64,000 nucleotides of DNA, from positions 992,001 to 1,056,000 of the forward strand of contig CANMJH010000001.1 of the NCBI GenBank assembly GCA_947498125.1, read 5' to 3'. The notes below the pieces were generated by a model that did no database searches, was not told where the DNA came from, and saw only the letters and a program-made list of their open reading frames with translations. Numbering within the stretch: the stretch's first letter is position 1; each line of letters begins with the position of its first letter. The stretch comes from an uncultured Nioella sp. GTDB lineage: Bacteria > Pseudomonadota > Alphaproteobacteria > Rhodobacterales > Rhodobacteraceae. This document shows, piece by piece, positions 36,979 through 44,481 of this stretch. The position numbers and the translations under genes are program-made.

Positions 36979-37716
36979 TTAGATCATCGCCATGCCGCCG
37001 TTGACATGCATAGTTGTGCCCGTCAGATAGCCCGCCTCGTTTGAAGCAAGATACAGAACGGCGCTGGCAATCTCTTCAGGGCTGCCCATGCGGCCTGCAG
37101 GGATCTGACCCAGAATGCTGGATTTTTGGTCATCGGTCAGTTTGTCGGTCATCGCGGTTTGGATAAATCCGGGCGCGACGGCGTTTACCGTGATGCCGCG
37201 ACTGGCAACTTCATAGGCCAGAGATTTTGACATGCCGACCATGCCCGCCTTAGACGCTGCATAGTTGCCCTGCCCGGGATTGCCGGTTGCGCCCACAACG
37301 GACGAGATATTGATGATCCGGCCCCACCGCGCTTTCATCATGCCGCGCAAGACACCCCGGCACAGACGCATCGTGGCGGTTAAGTTCACATCAATCACCG
37401 ATTGCCACTCATCATCCGACATCCGCATGAACAGGTTATCACGGGTGATCCCGGCATTATTGACAAGGATATCGACAGACCCCATTGCCTCTGCCGCTTG
37501 TTTTGGCAGCGCCTGAACGGCCTCTGGATCAGACAGGTTACATGGCAGCACATGCGCGCGTTCGCCCAGCTCAGCGGCCAGCGCCTCAAGCGGTTCAACC
37601 CGCGTGCCAGACAGCCCGACAGTTGCGCCTGCAGCGTGCAATGCGCGGGCAATATCGGCACCGATGCCACCAGATGCGCCCGTTACAAGAGCATTTTTAC
37701 CTGAAATATCAAACAT
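36979..37716 (-). CDS. fabG: 3-oxoacyl-[acyl-carrier-protein] reductase
   Basis: A 245-residue SDR using NADPH. TGASGGIGADIA is the cofactor motif, NNAGITRDNLFMRM the substrate region, and YAASKAGMVG supplies the catalytic Tyr-Lys. It ends LTGTTMHVNGGMAMI, as classical FabG. The start was set at MFDISGKNALV. Confidence 0.96.
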   Translation of the reverse strand: MFDISGKNALVTGASGGIGADIARALHAAGATVGLSGTRVEPLEALAAELGERAHVLPCNLSDPEAVQALPKQAAEAMGSVDILVNNAGITRDNLFMRMSDDEWQSVIDVNLTATMRLCRGVLRGMMKARWGRIINISSVVGATGNPGQGNYAASKAGMVGMSKSLAYEVASRGITVNAVAPGFIQTAMTDKLTDDQKSSILGQIPAGRMGSPEEIASAVLYLASNEAGYLTGTTMHVNGGMAMI

Positions 37717-37811
37717 ATCCTGTCCTCTCTCTATCGTTCCACACCACCAGAGTGGGACGAATTTCGTTGGCAAAATCACCAAGAGCCTTGAGACGCTCTT
37801 GGCCTTTCAGC

Positions 37812-38756
37812 TCACGCACCGCGAAATGCTTCGGCTGCGGCGACAACATCTTCTGCCGTTCCGACAGCCCGCGAGGCAAGCGCGCGATCGATGCGGCGCA
37901 CCATACCAGACAGCGCTTTGCCAGCGCCAATTTCCCATGTCTCTGTGACACCTTCACTGGCCATCCAAGCAACGCTTTCGCGCCAGCGCACGGCGCCCGT
38001 GACCTGATCCACCAGATTGTTGCGCAGCACCATGGCTGAAGTTTCGGACCGCGCCGTCACATTGCAGACAACCGGAACGGTCGGCGCATTAATATCCACC
38101 TGATCCAATGCCCCGGCCATCACTTCGGCAGCCGGCTCCATCAATGCGCAATGGAATGGAGCGGACACAGGCAACATAACAGCGCGTTTCGCGCCGCGTT
38201 CTTTAGCAAGCACAACTGCGCGCTCAACTGCTTCGCGATGACCTGACACAACAACCTGCCCCGGATCGTTATCATTAGCCGCCTGACAGACCGCGCCGTC
38301 GGCGGCATCCGCCGCAACACCGCTGGCCGCTTCAAAATCAAGGCCCAATAGCGCCGCCATCGCGCCCTCGCCCACGGGCACTGCCTCTTGCATCGCATTG
38401 CCGCGAATACGCAAAAGCCGTGCCGTATCTTCAAGCGTCAATGCGCCAGCTGCGCAAAGCGCCGAATATTCACCAAGCGAATGACCGGCTACAAAACGTG
38501 CAGCTTCAATTGTGACGCCTTCAGCTTCTAAAGCAGCCATTGCTGCTATCGATGTCGCCATCAGGGCCGGCTGGGCGTTATGGGTTAAAGTCAGTTCGGC
38601 AATGTCGCCGTCCCAGATCAGTGCCGAGAGTTTCTCGCCAAGCGCCTCATCAACGCGGTCGAACACCTCTTTTGCGGCGGGATAGGCGTCAGCCAGCCCT
38701 TTACCCATTCCAATCGTCTGGGCCCCTTGGCCCGGAAACAGAAACGCTCGTGTCAT
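37812..38756 (-). CDS. fabD: Malonyl-CoA:ACP transacylase
   Basis: A 314-residue enzyme that loads malonyl groups onto ACP. FPGQGAQTIGMGKGL opens the protein. The catalytic Ser is in AGHSLGEYSAL and the His in SAPFHCALMEPAA. It lies upstream of fabG in the same direction. Confidence 0.96.
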   Translation of the reverse strand: MTRAFLFPGQGAQTIGMGKGLADAYPAAKEVFDRVDEALGEKLSALIWDGDIAELTLTHNAQPALMATSIAAMAALEAEGVTIEAARFVAGHSLGEYSALCAAGALTLEDTARLLRIRGNAMQEAVPVGEGAMAALLGLDFEAASGVAADAADGAVCQAANDNDPGQVVVSGHREAVERAVVLAKERGAKRAVMLPVSAPFHCALMEPAAEVMAGALDQVDINAPTVPVVCNVTARSETSAMVLRNNLVDQVTGAVRWRESVAWMASEGVTETWEIGAGKALSGMVRRIDRALASRAVGTAEDVVAAAEAFRGA

Positions 38757-38915
38757 GAGATGCCCTCTACCCTGTCAAACTTCGTTCAACCGAGCTAACG
38801 CATGCGCGCGAAGGGTGCAATTGTGAATGATTATTCCTGTCGCCCCCCGGCGTCAGAAAACGTGACCAAAAACGGGCGTGGATAGACCACAGGGCGCCAT
38901 CAACGCAGGGCGGCG

Positions 38916-39575
38916 CTAGTTATTGCCGTTACCATTGCCATTGCCATTGCCGTTTCCATTGCCGTTACCATTTCCGTTGCCATTACCATTTCCGTTGGAA
39001 CTGCTATTGGTATTCCCGTTGCCTTGTTCGCCTGTTCCATCGTGGTTTCCACCGGCATTTTCAGCATTGTTGTTCAGCTCGGAATTGCCCGGCGCATCCT
39101 GATCGCCATTGCCAAATCCGTTATTACCTTGGGAATTTCCTGACGAGTTTCCGCTGCTGCTTTCCTGTTGCTCTTCTTCGGAGTCCTCTTCGAAGGCATC
39201 CGAGAAGTCGCAATAATAAAGGCAAACAACATCAAGCACGCCATCGCCATTCGTGTCCCAGCCGCTTAAACCAGATTCCGTGTAGATCGGCGTTCCAATC
39301 TCGGTCGCCTCTTGCATCTCTTCATAGGTCATGAACCCATCGGCATCGCGATCCATTCCCATGGTTTGGAACGAGGCGAAATCTGTCGAGACAATATTGC
39401 TGCCATCCAACGCATCGTTGATCCGGTTCGATTGCATCTCAAGCGCATCATATTGGGCATCAACGGCCGCAACGGCCGAAAAACACGCCGCAGACATCCA
39501 AACAACGTAATCCGCTGTCACCGCGCCGCTTTCGCTTCGGATAAATTCGCCGACAATAGGCTTTATGGGTACCAA
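38916..39575 (-). CDS. Pilin-like protein with EF-hand motifs and an Asn-Gly repeat tail
   Basis: A 219-residue protein. The N-terminus (FIRSESGAVTADYVVWMSAA) looks like the processed Flp-type pilin leader and hydrophobic helix found in Rhodobacteraceae. Two canonical calcium loops follow (DRDADGFMTYEE and DTNGDGVLD), then an acidic Ser/Asn region, and a pure Gly-Asn repeat at the end. TTG at 39575 was chosen as start because GGAG lies six bases upstream and no ATG fits. The longer open frame would run into rpsF. Probably surface or secreted; function unknown. Confidence 0.65.
   Translation of the reverse strand: MVPIKPIVGEFIRSESGAVTADYVVWMSAACFSAVAAVDAQYDALEMQSNRINDALDGSNIVSTDFASFQTMGMDRDADGFMTYEEMQEATEIGTPIYTESGLSGWDTNGDGVLDVVCLYYCDFSDAFEEDSEEEQQESSSGNSSGNSQGNNGFGNGDQDAPGNSELNNNAENAGGNHDGTGEQGNGNTNSSSNGNGNGNGNGNGNGNGNGNGNGNGNN
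38919..38998 (-). repeat. Hexanucleotide-type repeat encoding Gly-Asn
   Basis: About a dozen imperfect copies of a 6 bp unit (GGNAAY on the coding strand) form the last ~26 codons of the pilin-like gene. Confidence 0.8.
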
Positions 39576-39767
39576 ACTACTGCTCCAAAACTTTAATTTT
39601 TTCTGGTGATGCCCGTCAAACAGGAATAATTTTAGAAAAGATTGGGGCAATTTGCTGAAACTTCCGTGGCCAACCCGGCGCGCTGCATTACAAGCTTGAT
39701 CCCCTAGGGAATCCGGGTATAAGGCGCACTTCCTCTGTTGATGCTTTGCACCGGCGTGGTCTCTCGT

Positions 39768-39798
39768 GGTTTTGGGGGCAGAGGATAAGCCCAGAACC
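39768..39798 (+). promoter_or_regulatory. Possible ribosomal-protein leader hairpin before rpsF
   Basis: GGTTTTGGG (39768-39776) pairs with CCCAGAACC (39790-39798) with one wobble, followed by G to give CCG, 35 bp before the rpsF ATG. Ribosomal S6:S18 leader motifs carry a conserved CCG near such a stem. The match is suggestive only. Confidence 0.35.
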
Positions 39799-39833
39799 GT
39801 TGAAACACGCCTTGAGAAATGACTGGAGACACC

Positions 39834-40190
39834 ATGGCTCTTTATGAGCATGTGATGATTGCGCGTCAGGACCTGTCCAACACGCAAGCCGAAGGCCTTA
39901 TTGAACATTTTGGCACTGTCCTTTCGGATAATGGCGGCTCGCTCGTCTCGTCCGAATATTGGGGCGTGAAAACAATGGCCTACAAGATCAACAAGAACCG
40001 CAAAGGCCACTATGCCTTCCTGAAAACGGACGCGCCTGCCGCGGCTGTTCAGGAAATGGAACGCCTGATGCGCCTGCATGATGATGTTATGCGCGTTCTG
40101 ACCATCAAGGTCGACGCTCACGAGGATGGCCCCTCGGTTCAAATGCAAAAACGTGACGATCGTGGCGACCGCCGCGAGCGCCGGAACTAA
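39834..40190 (+). CDS. rpsF: 30S ribosomal protein S6
   Basis: A 118-residue protein that binds 16S rRNA with S18. MALYEHVMIARQDLS and NRKGHYAFLKTDAP are typical. The charged C-terminal tail (KRDDRGDRRERR) is normal for alphaproteobacteria. The start was set at MALYEH. It is the first gene of rpsF-rpsR-rplI. Confidence 0.96.
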   Translation: MALYEHVMIARQDLSNTQAEGLIEHFGTVLSDNGGSLVSSEYWGVKTMAYKINKNRKGHYAFLKTDAPAAAVQEMERLMRLHDDVMRVLTIKVDAHEDGPSVQMQKRDDRGDRRERRN

Positions 40191-40206
40191 GGAAAGGACC
40201 TGAAAC

Positions 40207-40434
40207 ATGGCTGCTAAACCGTTTTTCCGTCGCCGCAAGACCGACCCGTTTGCTGGCGATAACGCCCCCAAGATCGATTACAAAGACACCCGTCTTCTGC
40301 AGCGCTACATTTCTGAGCGCGGCAAAATCGTTCCTTCCCGCATCACCGCAGTAGGCGCAAAGAACCAGCGTAAATTGGCAAAAGCCATTAAACGCGCACG
40401 GTTCCTGGCCCTGCTGCCCTACGCCGTTAAGTAA
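40207..40434 (+). CDS. rpsR: 30S ribosomal protein S18
   Basis: A 75-residue basic protein ([35 protein letters not shown]). Partner of S6 in the small subunit. It lies 16 bp after rpsF. Confidence 0.97.
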   Translation: MAAKPFFRRRKTDPFAGDNAPKIDYKDTRLLQRYISERGKIVPSRITAVGAKNQRKLAKAIKRARFLALLPYAVK

Positions 40435-40446
40435 GGAGAAGATCCC

Positions 40447-41079
40447 ATGGACGTTATCCTTCTTGAACGCGTTGCTAAACTTGGCCAGATGGGCGATGTC
40501 GTCTCGGTCAAAGATGGCTATGCGCGCAACTTCCTGTTGCCACAAAGCAAAGCCCTGCGCGCATCCGCGTCGAACCTGAAAGCGTTTGAAGCGCAAAAGG
40601 CTCAACTCGAAGCCCGCAACCTTGAATCCAAAGGCGAAGCCGAAGATCTGGCGGGCCGTTTGAACGGTCAACAGTTCATCGTTATTCGCTCGGCATCTGA
40701 CTCTGGCGCACTTTACGGTTCGGTTACGACCCGTGACGCGGCAGATGCAGCAACTGCTGATGGTTTCTCGGTTGATCGTAAACAGGTTGCCCTGTCCAGC
40801 CCGATCAAAGAGCTGGGCTTGCATGACGTACATGTTCGTCTGCACCCCGAAGTTGAAGCCACCATTCAATTGAACGTGGCCCGCTCTGCTGAAGAAGCTG
40901 AGCTGCAAGCCTCGGGTAAATCTATCCAGGAATTGGCCGCTGAGGCCGAAGCTGAAGCAGAATTCGAAATCGCCGAGCTCTTCGACGATATCGGGTCCGC
41001 AGCTCTGGACGATGATGATGGCGATGACGCGCCAGCAGCAGATGCAGCTGATACTGCGGAGACGGACGAAGAAGCCTGA
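40447..41079 (+). CDS. rplI: 50S ribosomal protein L9
   Basis: A 210-residue L9. The N-terminal domain [19 protein letters not shown] and [13 protein letters not shown] is canonical. The C-terminal domain is followed by a long acidic tail ([12 protein letters not shown]) that makes it longer than the E. coli protein, as in other Rhodobacteraceae. Confidence 0.96.
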   Translation: MDVILLERVAKLGQMGDVVSVKDGYARNFLLPQSKALRASASNLKAFEAQKAQLEARNLESKGEAEDLAGRLNGQQFIVIRSASDSGALYGSVTTRDAADAATADGFSVDRKQVALSSPIKELGLHDVHVRLHPEVEATIQLNVARSAEEAELQASGKSIQELAAEAEAEAEFEIAELFDDIGSAALDDDDGDDAPAADAADTAETDEEA

Positions 41080-41108
41080 TCCAATTTCCTCTTTTTGAGG
41101 GACAAGAA

Positions 41109-41132
41109 AACCGCGCCAGTGATGGCGCGGTT
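41109..41132 (+). terminator. Terminator of the rpsF-rpsR-rplI operon
   Basis: Perfect 10 bp stem AACCGCGCCA (41109-41118) / TGGCGCGGTT (41123-41132), followed by TTTTT. Confidence 0.9.
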
Positions 41133-41162
41133 TTTTTATTTTAATTCAATAACTTAGAAAAC

Positions 41163-41187
41163 GGACCGGCCTGTGGAAAGCCGGTCC
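41163..41187 (-). terminator. Terminator of the Pro-Ala tailed secreted protein gene
   Basis: GGACCGGC (41163-41170) / GCCGGTCC (41180-41187). On the minus strand it is followed by GTTTTC. Confidence 0.75.
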
Positions 41188-41197
41188 TCTTGATCAG

Positions 41198-41971
41198 TTA
41201 CTTGCCACCGGTTGGAGACGGAGCAATCGGTGCCACAGGTGCTGGTGCAACCGGTGCGGGTGCTGGCGCAACCGGTGCCGGAGCAGGCGCTGGTGCTGGA
41301 GCTGGTGCCGGAGCAGGCGCGGGTGCCGGAGCAGGTGCAGGTGCCGGAGCAGGTGCTGGTGCTGGTGCGGGCGCTGGAGCTGGTGCGGGAGCTGGAGCTG
41401 GAGCTGGAGCTGGCGCAGGTGCGACGGGAGCAGGAGCCGGAGCAACAGGTGCAGGGGCCGGAGCCACTGGTGCGAACCCGCCGGGCTGTTCTGGCTGCGG
41501 CGCGGCACCGCCAACTGGAATGGTCTGGATCGTCAACTGCGCGTTGCAATAGTTGCCGCCATAGGTACCCACCCAGACATCAAGCCGGCCATTTAGGTTC
41601 TCAGCGCCCGACACTGTCAGGCGTGGATCAAGGTTGCCATTGCTGTCATCGTCAAACAGCCACGTCGTTGTAACGGTATTGACCAAAAGCGTCGCATCAC
41701 ATTCCGATACAACGGACAGATCCAGATTGTAGTTGTCCATCTCGGATAAGATCAGCGAGAAATCAGGGATACCGGCAGCGTACCCTGCCCCCGGCAGACC
41801 GCATGAGCCGACATTGAATTGGCCGCCTGCTGTGACAGGTGCGGTTTGCGGACCGGTCAGCTGCGCGCCGGAAAATTCATAGGTTGCGCCCGGCTGCTGA
41901 AAGCTGGGGCATGCCAGTGCGGCCGCGCTGCCAGCCAGCAAAATCGCGGCGGAGGTTAGAAGTGTCTTCAT
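41198..41971 (-). CDS. Secreted four-Cys DVWVGTY-domain protein with Pro-Ala repeat tail
   Basis: A 257-residue protein. Signal peptide at 1-20 (cleavage before CPSF); domain at ~21-152 with Cys at 21, 57, 91 and 142, the acidic loop FDDDSNGNLDPR (residues ~106-117) and LNGRLDVWVGTYG. From ~163 to the end the chain is Pro-Ala repeats with occasional Val. The domain is shared with the next five genes. The acidic loop spacing (DxDxNGxxD) resembles calcium loops, and the beta-rich pattern recalls pre-peptidase C-terminal domains. Some relatives are, as I recall, labelled peptidase S1, but no protease triad is present. Function unknown. Confidence 0.8.
   Translation of the reverse strand: MKTLLTSAAILLAGSAAALACPSFQQPGATYEFSGAQLTGPQTAPVTAGGQFNVGSCGLPGAGYAAGIPDFSLILSEMDNYNLDLSVVSECDATLLVNTVTTTWLFDDDSNGNLDPRLTVSGAENLNGRLDVWVGTYGGNYCNAQLTIQTIPVGGAAPQPEQPGGFAPVAPAPAPVAPAPAPVAPAPAPAPAPAPAPAPAPAPAPAPAPAPAPAPAPAPAPAPAPAPAPAPAPVAPAPAPVAPAPVAPIAPSPTGGK
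41222..41472 (-). repeat. Pro-Ala coding repeat
   Basis: About 250 bp of imperfect 6 bp units (GCNCCN-type on the coding strand), giving long PAPAPA runs punctuated by PVAPAPA. Not a CRISPR: units are contiguous, short and in frame. Confidence 0.85.
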
Positions 41972-41982
41972 AGTTATATCTC

Positions 41983-41995
41983 CCAAATTATTTGG
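41983..41995 (-). promoter_or_regulatory. Palindrome overlapping the ribosome site of the Pro-Ala tailed gene
   Basis: CCAAAT-T-ATTTGG lies 12 bases before the ATG at 41971. Its minus-strand 3' arm contains the first GG of the GGGAG ribosome site. Confidence 0.4.
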
Positions 41996-42056
41996 TCAGT
42001 ATGTCTTAAAAAATGAAGGTTTGAAAATAATCCTCGACTCAAAGACGAGTTTTTTT

Positions 42057-42082
42057 GGATAGGGGCGACCCCGCCCCTATCC
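42057..42082 (-). terminator. Hairpin downstream of the second family gene
   Basis: GGATAGGGGCG (42057-42067) / CGCCCCTATCC (42072-42082), an 11 bp perfect stem just after the stop at 42099. An A-tract rather than a T-tract follows on the minus strand, so termination is not certain. Confidence 0.5.
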
Positions 42083-42098
42083 GCTTCAAATAAAAAGG

Positions 42099-42569
42099 TT
42101 AGTTGTTCCAGGTTTCGATTTCCAGCGTCGCGGCGCAGGTGTTGGAGCCGTAAGTGCCCACCCAAACGTCAACCCAACCAGAAATGTTCTGCTGACCGTA
42201 AATATTGATGCGCGGCTGAAGGTTGCCACGGCTGTCATCGTCAAAGAACCAGCTGGCATTGGCCGAGTTTACCAGCAAGACAGTATCACAAGCCTGAGCC
42301 GTCACTTCGATTTCCAGGCGGTTATACGCTCCCATGCCCGACAAGTTGAACGAAAAATCAGGGGAAGAAATCACCATGCCAGTGCCGGGAACTCCTGGGC
42401 AATTGGACAGGTCATAATTACCGCCTGCGGTGACAGAGTAGCTGTTGGCAGAATAAAGGTCCTGACCGGTCAGATGATAGGTTGCGCCATAGGCTTGATA
42501 GTTCGGGCATGCCGCTGCCACGCCGGTAAAGGCAAGGACAATTGCAGCCGATGAAAGAAGAGTACGCAT
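42099..42569 (-). CDS. Secreted four-Cys DVWVGTY-domain protein (single domain, copy B)
   Basis: A 156-residue protein consisting of a signal peptide (MRTLLSSAAIVLAFTGVAAA) and one domain. CPNYQAYGATYHLTG opens the domain, FDDDSRGNLQPR is the acidic loop (Arg replaces Asn of the loop), and DVWVGTYGSNTCAATLEIETW closes it. It is closest to the next gene (copy C), with nearly identical signal peptides, so the pair is a recent duplication. The start MRTLL was chosen for the signal peptide. Presumed periplasmic or secreted; function unknown. Confidence 0.8.
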   Translation of the reverse strand: MRTLLSSAAIVLAFTGVAAACPNYQAYGATYHLTGQDLYSANSYSVTAGGNYDLSNCPGVPGTGMVISSPDFSFNLSGMGAYNRLEIEVTAQACDTVLLVNSANASWFFDDDSRGNLQPRINIYGQQNISGWVDVWVGTYGSNTCAATLEIETWNN

Positions 42570-42601
42570 TATTGATCTCCAGTTTTTTAGTTGTAAGAAC
42601 T

Positions 42602-42633
42602 GTGTAAACACTACTTAGTGTGGTGTCCACACT
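42602..42633 (-). promoter_or_regulatory. GTGT/ACAC inverted repeats upstream of copy B
   Basis: GTGTAAACAC (42602-42611) and AGTGTGGTGTCCACACT (42617-42633). The second has GTGT-N7-ACAC geometry and is matched upstream of copy C at 43291-43305. Confidence 0.45.
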
Positions 42634-42686
42634 TAAATGGCAGCTAGCACAAGTTTATTTTTTTCATGACAACAAGCAACAAAAAA

Positions 42687-42708
42687 GGGCCGCAACCTGT
42701 TGCAGCCC
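42687..42708 (-). terminator. Terminator of copy C
   Basis: GGGCCGCAAC (42687-42696) / GTTGCAGCCC (42699-42708) with one wobble. On the minus strand the stem is followed by TTTTTT. Confidence 0.85.
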
Positions 42709-42736
42709 TTCCATTTTTTCAAAATCCTATAGAAGA

Positions 42737-43204
42737 TTAGTTGTACCAGGTTTCCATTTCCAGAACCGCGCCACAGGTCGAGGAACCGTAGGTCCCAACC
42801 CAAACATCAACACGGCCTCCGATGTTGGACTGACCATAAAGGTTCACTTCAGGGCGCAGGTTGCCGTTGCTGTCATCGTCGAAGAACCAGCTGCCATTGG
42901 CAGAGTTAACCAAGAGAACCGTATCGCAGTGCTGCTGGGTTACTTCGATTTCCAGACGGTTATACGGGTGCATGCCTTGTGTGTAGAAGGTGAAATCGGG
43001 GCGCGAGATCACGTAACCAGTGTTGTTGAAACCACAGTTACGCAGGGAGTTCCCACCGCCAGCAATCACGTTGTAGCTGTTTGGCGAATAAAGGTCCTGA
43101 CCGGTTACCGTGTAAGTTGCGCCCTGCTGGCTGTAAGTTGGGCAGGCAGCGGCAGCACCGGCAAGAGCGACGAGGACGGCGGCGGAAGAAAGAAGAGTAC
43201 GCAT
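42737..43204 (-). CDS. Secreted four-Cys DVWVGTY-domain protein (single domain, copy C)
   Basis: A 155-residue protein with signal peptide MRTLLSSAAVLVALAGAAAA and one domain (CPTYSQQGATYTVTG; FDDDSNGNLRPE; GRVDVWVGTYGSSTCGAVLEMETWYN). It is strongly similar to copy B along its length, including YNRLEIEVTxxxCDTVLLVNSAN. It has its own terminator and promoter region, so each gene seems to be transcribed on its own. Confidence 0.82.
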   Translation of the reverse strand: MRTLLSSAAVLVALAGAAAACPTYSQQGATYTVTGQDLYSPNSYNVIAGGGNSLRNCGFNNTGYVISRPDFTFYTQGMHPYNRLEIEVTQQHCDTVLLVNSANGSWFFDDDSNGNLRPEVNLYGQSNIGGRVDVWVGTYGSSTCGAVLEMETWYN

Positions 43205-43573
43205 TTTTAAAATCTCCAGTAGGTCTGTAATATGTTTGTGTCTTTATGACGATCAATAGTTCGTGTAATAAGGTGTATAACTATCAGTAAGTGTCATGTC
43301 TACACCTAAGTTGAAATCTAATAACATTTTTTTTGGAAATTTTTATTTTTAATTATTTTTCAATTACTTAGTTGGAAATAGAATCTTGCAGACATCAAAA
43401 AAACGTCCATGGAATCCCATGGTTAACGATCTGGTTAGCTGTATTTTGAAAAGACAATCGTGTTGGTGAAAGGCAAATTTGCGCCAATCGTCCCAACCAA
43501 TAGCATCGCCACCACAATCGGTTTTGCACTCGTCCGCACTCTGCATTGCGGTGGCTGCTGGGTTTTGTTGGGA
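43205..43573. promoter_or_regulatory. Intergenic region between copies C and D
   Basis: A 369 bp AT-rich region. It includes the GTGT-N7-ACAC motif (43291-43305) shared with copy B and a CCATGGAATCCCATGG inverted repeat near 43410. No ORF is supported. Confidence 0.4.
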
Positions 43574-44047
43574 CTACTGCATACTTAAACTGATGCTCGT
43601 ATTGCAGCCATGGCCAGAGTAACGACGCCCAACCCAAACGTTGACGGTCCCATTGATATGGGCCGCACCCGACAAGACGATGGCCGGGCTGTTGGATCCT
43701 TGTTGATAATCATCATTGTAAAACCAAGACCCGTTGGCAGAGCGAACCAGCATAACCAAATTGCAATTCCCGCTATTTGGACCCGCCCAGATGATCGTGT
43801 GGTTATTCCCCGCCCCCGTCACATTAAAGCGTACATCTGGTTGTCGGTTGGCAAAACCCTGTCCTTGGCCACAGGCTGCCAAATCGAAATCTCCCGATGC
43901 AATTGTGCCGAAACCACCTCCATAAACATACAAATCATCTGCACTATAAGTGGCCGTTTGATCGGCGGCAGCAGTGTAGTCGGGACAGGCCATGGTTGAC
44001 GTGGCAGATGTCAGAACTAGGACAATTGAATAGAAAAGGCGCTTCAT
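43574..44047 (-). CDS. Secreted four-Cys domain protein (divergent copy D)
   Basis: A 157-residue protein: signal peptide (MKRLFYSIVLVLTSATSTMA) and one divergent domain. The four Cys positions are kept (CPDY, AACGQG, NCNLVMLV, GCNTSISL), as are SANGSWFYNDD and VNVWVG. The acidic loop is altered to NDDYQQGSNSPAI, so the calcium-like spacing is lost. The C-terminus ends SLSMQ instead of ETWYN. Paralogue by architecture; function unknown. Confidence 0.75.
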   Translation of the reverse strand: MKRLFYSIVLVLTSATSTMACPDYTAAADQTATYSADDLYVYGGGFGTIASGDFDLAACGQGQGFANRQPDVRFNVTGAGNNHTIIWAGPNSGNCNLVMLVRSANGSWFYNDDYQQGSNSPAIVLSGAAHINGTVNVWVGRRYSGHGCNTSISLSMQ

Positions 44048-44481
44048 TTTCGTCTCCGTTTTTTATCAGAAGGGCACGACGCGCAATGCGCCAACTTGAA
44101 AAACAAAATCGATATACACTGTGCTCAGTTTCAAATTCCTAGGTCGCAGGACAACTCTTGGACTGGTGGATAGACCCAAGCGTTGATCGCTTCGATCATA
44201 GCTCAAACTAAGCATAACCATTTGCGGTTTAGGGGGTCCGCCACCATTGTCATCGCAAAGCCAAATCCAAGGCGCTGAGGTGGTCAACAAAAAGCGCTGT
44301 CAGCCATACTCCCATGGGCTGATACGCATATCTCGTCGATCCGAGGTCTGCTATGCCGACGAGAACCTAGCACATTGTTAAGCAATCGTCGCGCAGGCCG
44401 CGATTAAAGTCCAATGAAGATTAAAGAATCAAAAAAGGGCCGCGAAATTATCGCGGCCCTTTTCGTGTGTTTTAATAGGTA
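44048..44481. promoter_or_regulatory. Intergenic region between copies D and E
   Basis: A 434 bp region. It holds the terminator of gene E at its right end (44437-44459) and the promoter of copy D. No ORF is supported. Confidence 0.4.
44437..44459 (-). terminator. Terminator of the three-domain gene E
   Basis: GGGCCGCGA (44437-44445) / TCGCGGCCC (44451-44459). On the minus strand it is followed by TTTTTT (44431-44436). Confidence 0.88.

Noticed and set aside
38916..40271. Full 451-codon frame as the gene
   Set aside because: It would overlap all of rpsF. The TTG at 39575 with a ribosome site gives a coherent pilin-like protein.
41222..41472. Possible CRISPR-like array
   Set aside because: Units are 6 bp and contiguous without spacers, and are coding repeats.
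41190..41552. Long plus-strand and alternate-frame ORFs in the Pro-Ala repeat
   Set aside because: They are pure translations of the 6 bp repeat. The minus-strand frame has the signal peptide and the conserved domain.
43425..43440. CtrA-like TTAA pair between copies C and D
   Set aside because: The spacing and second half do not fit TTAA-N7-TTAA.
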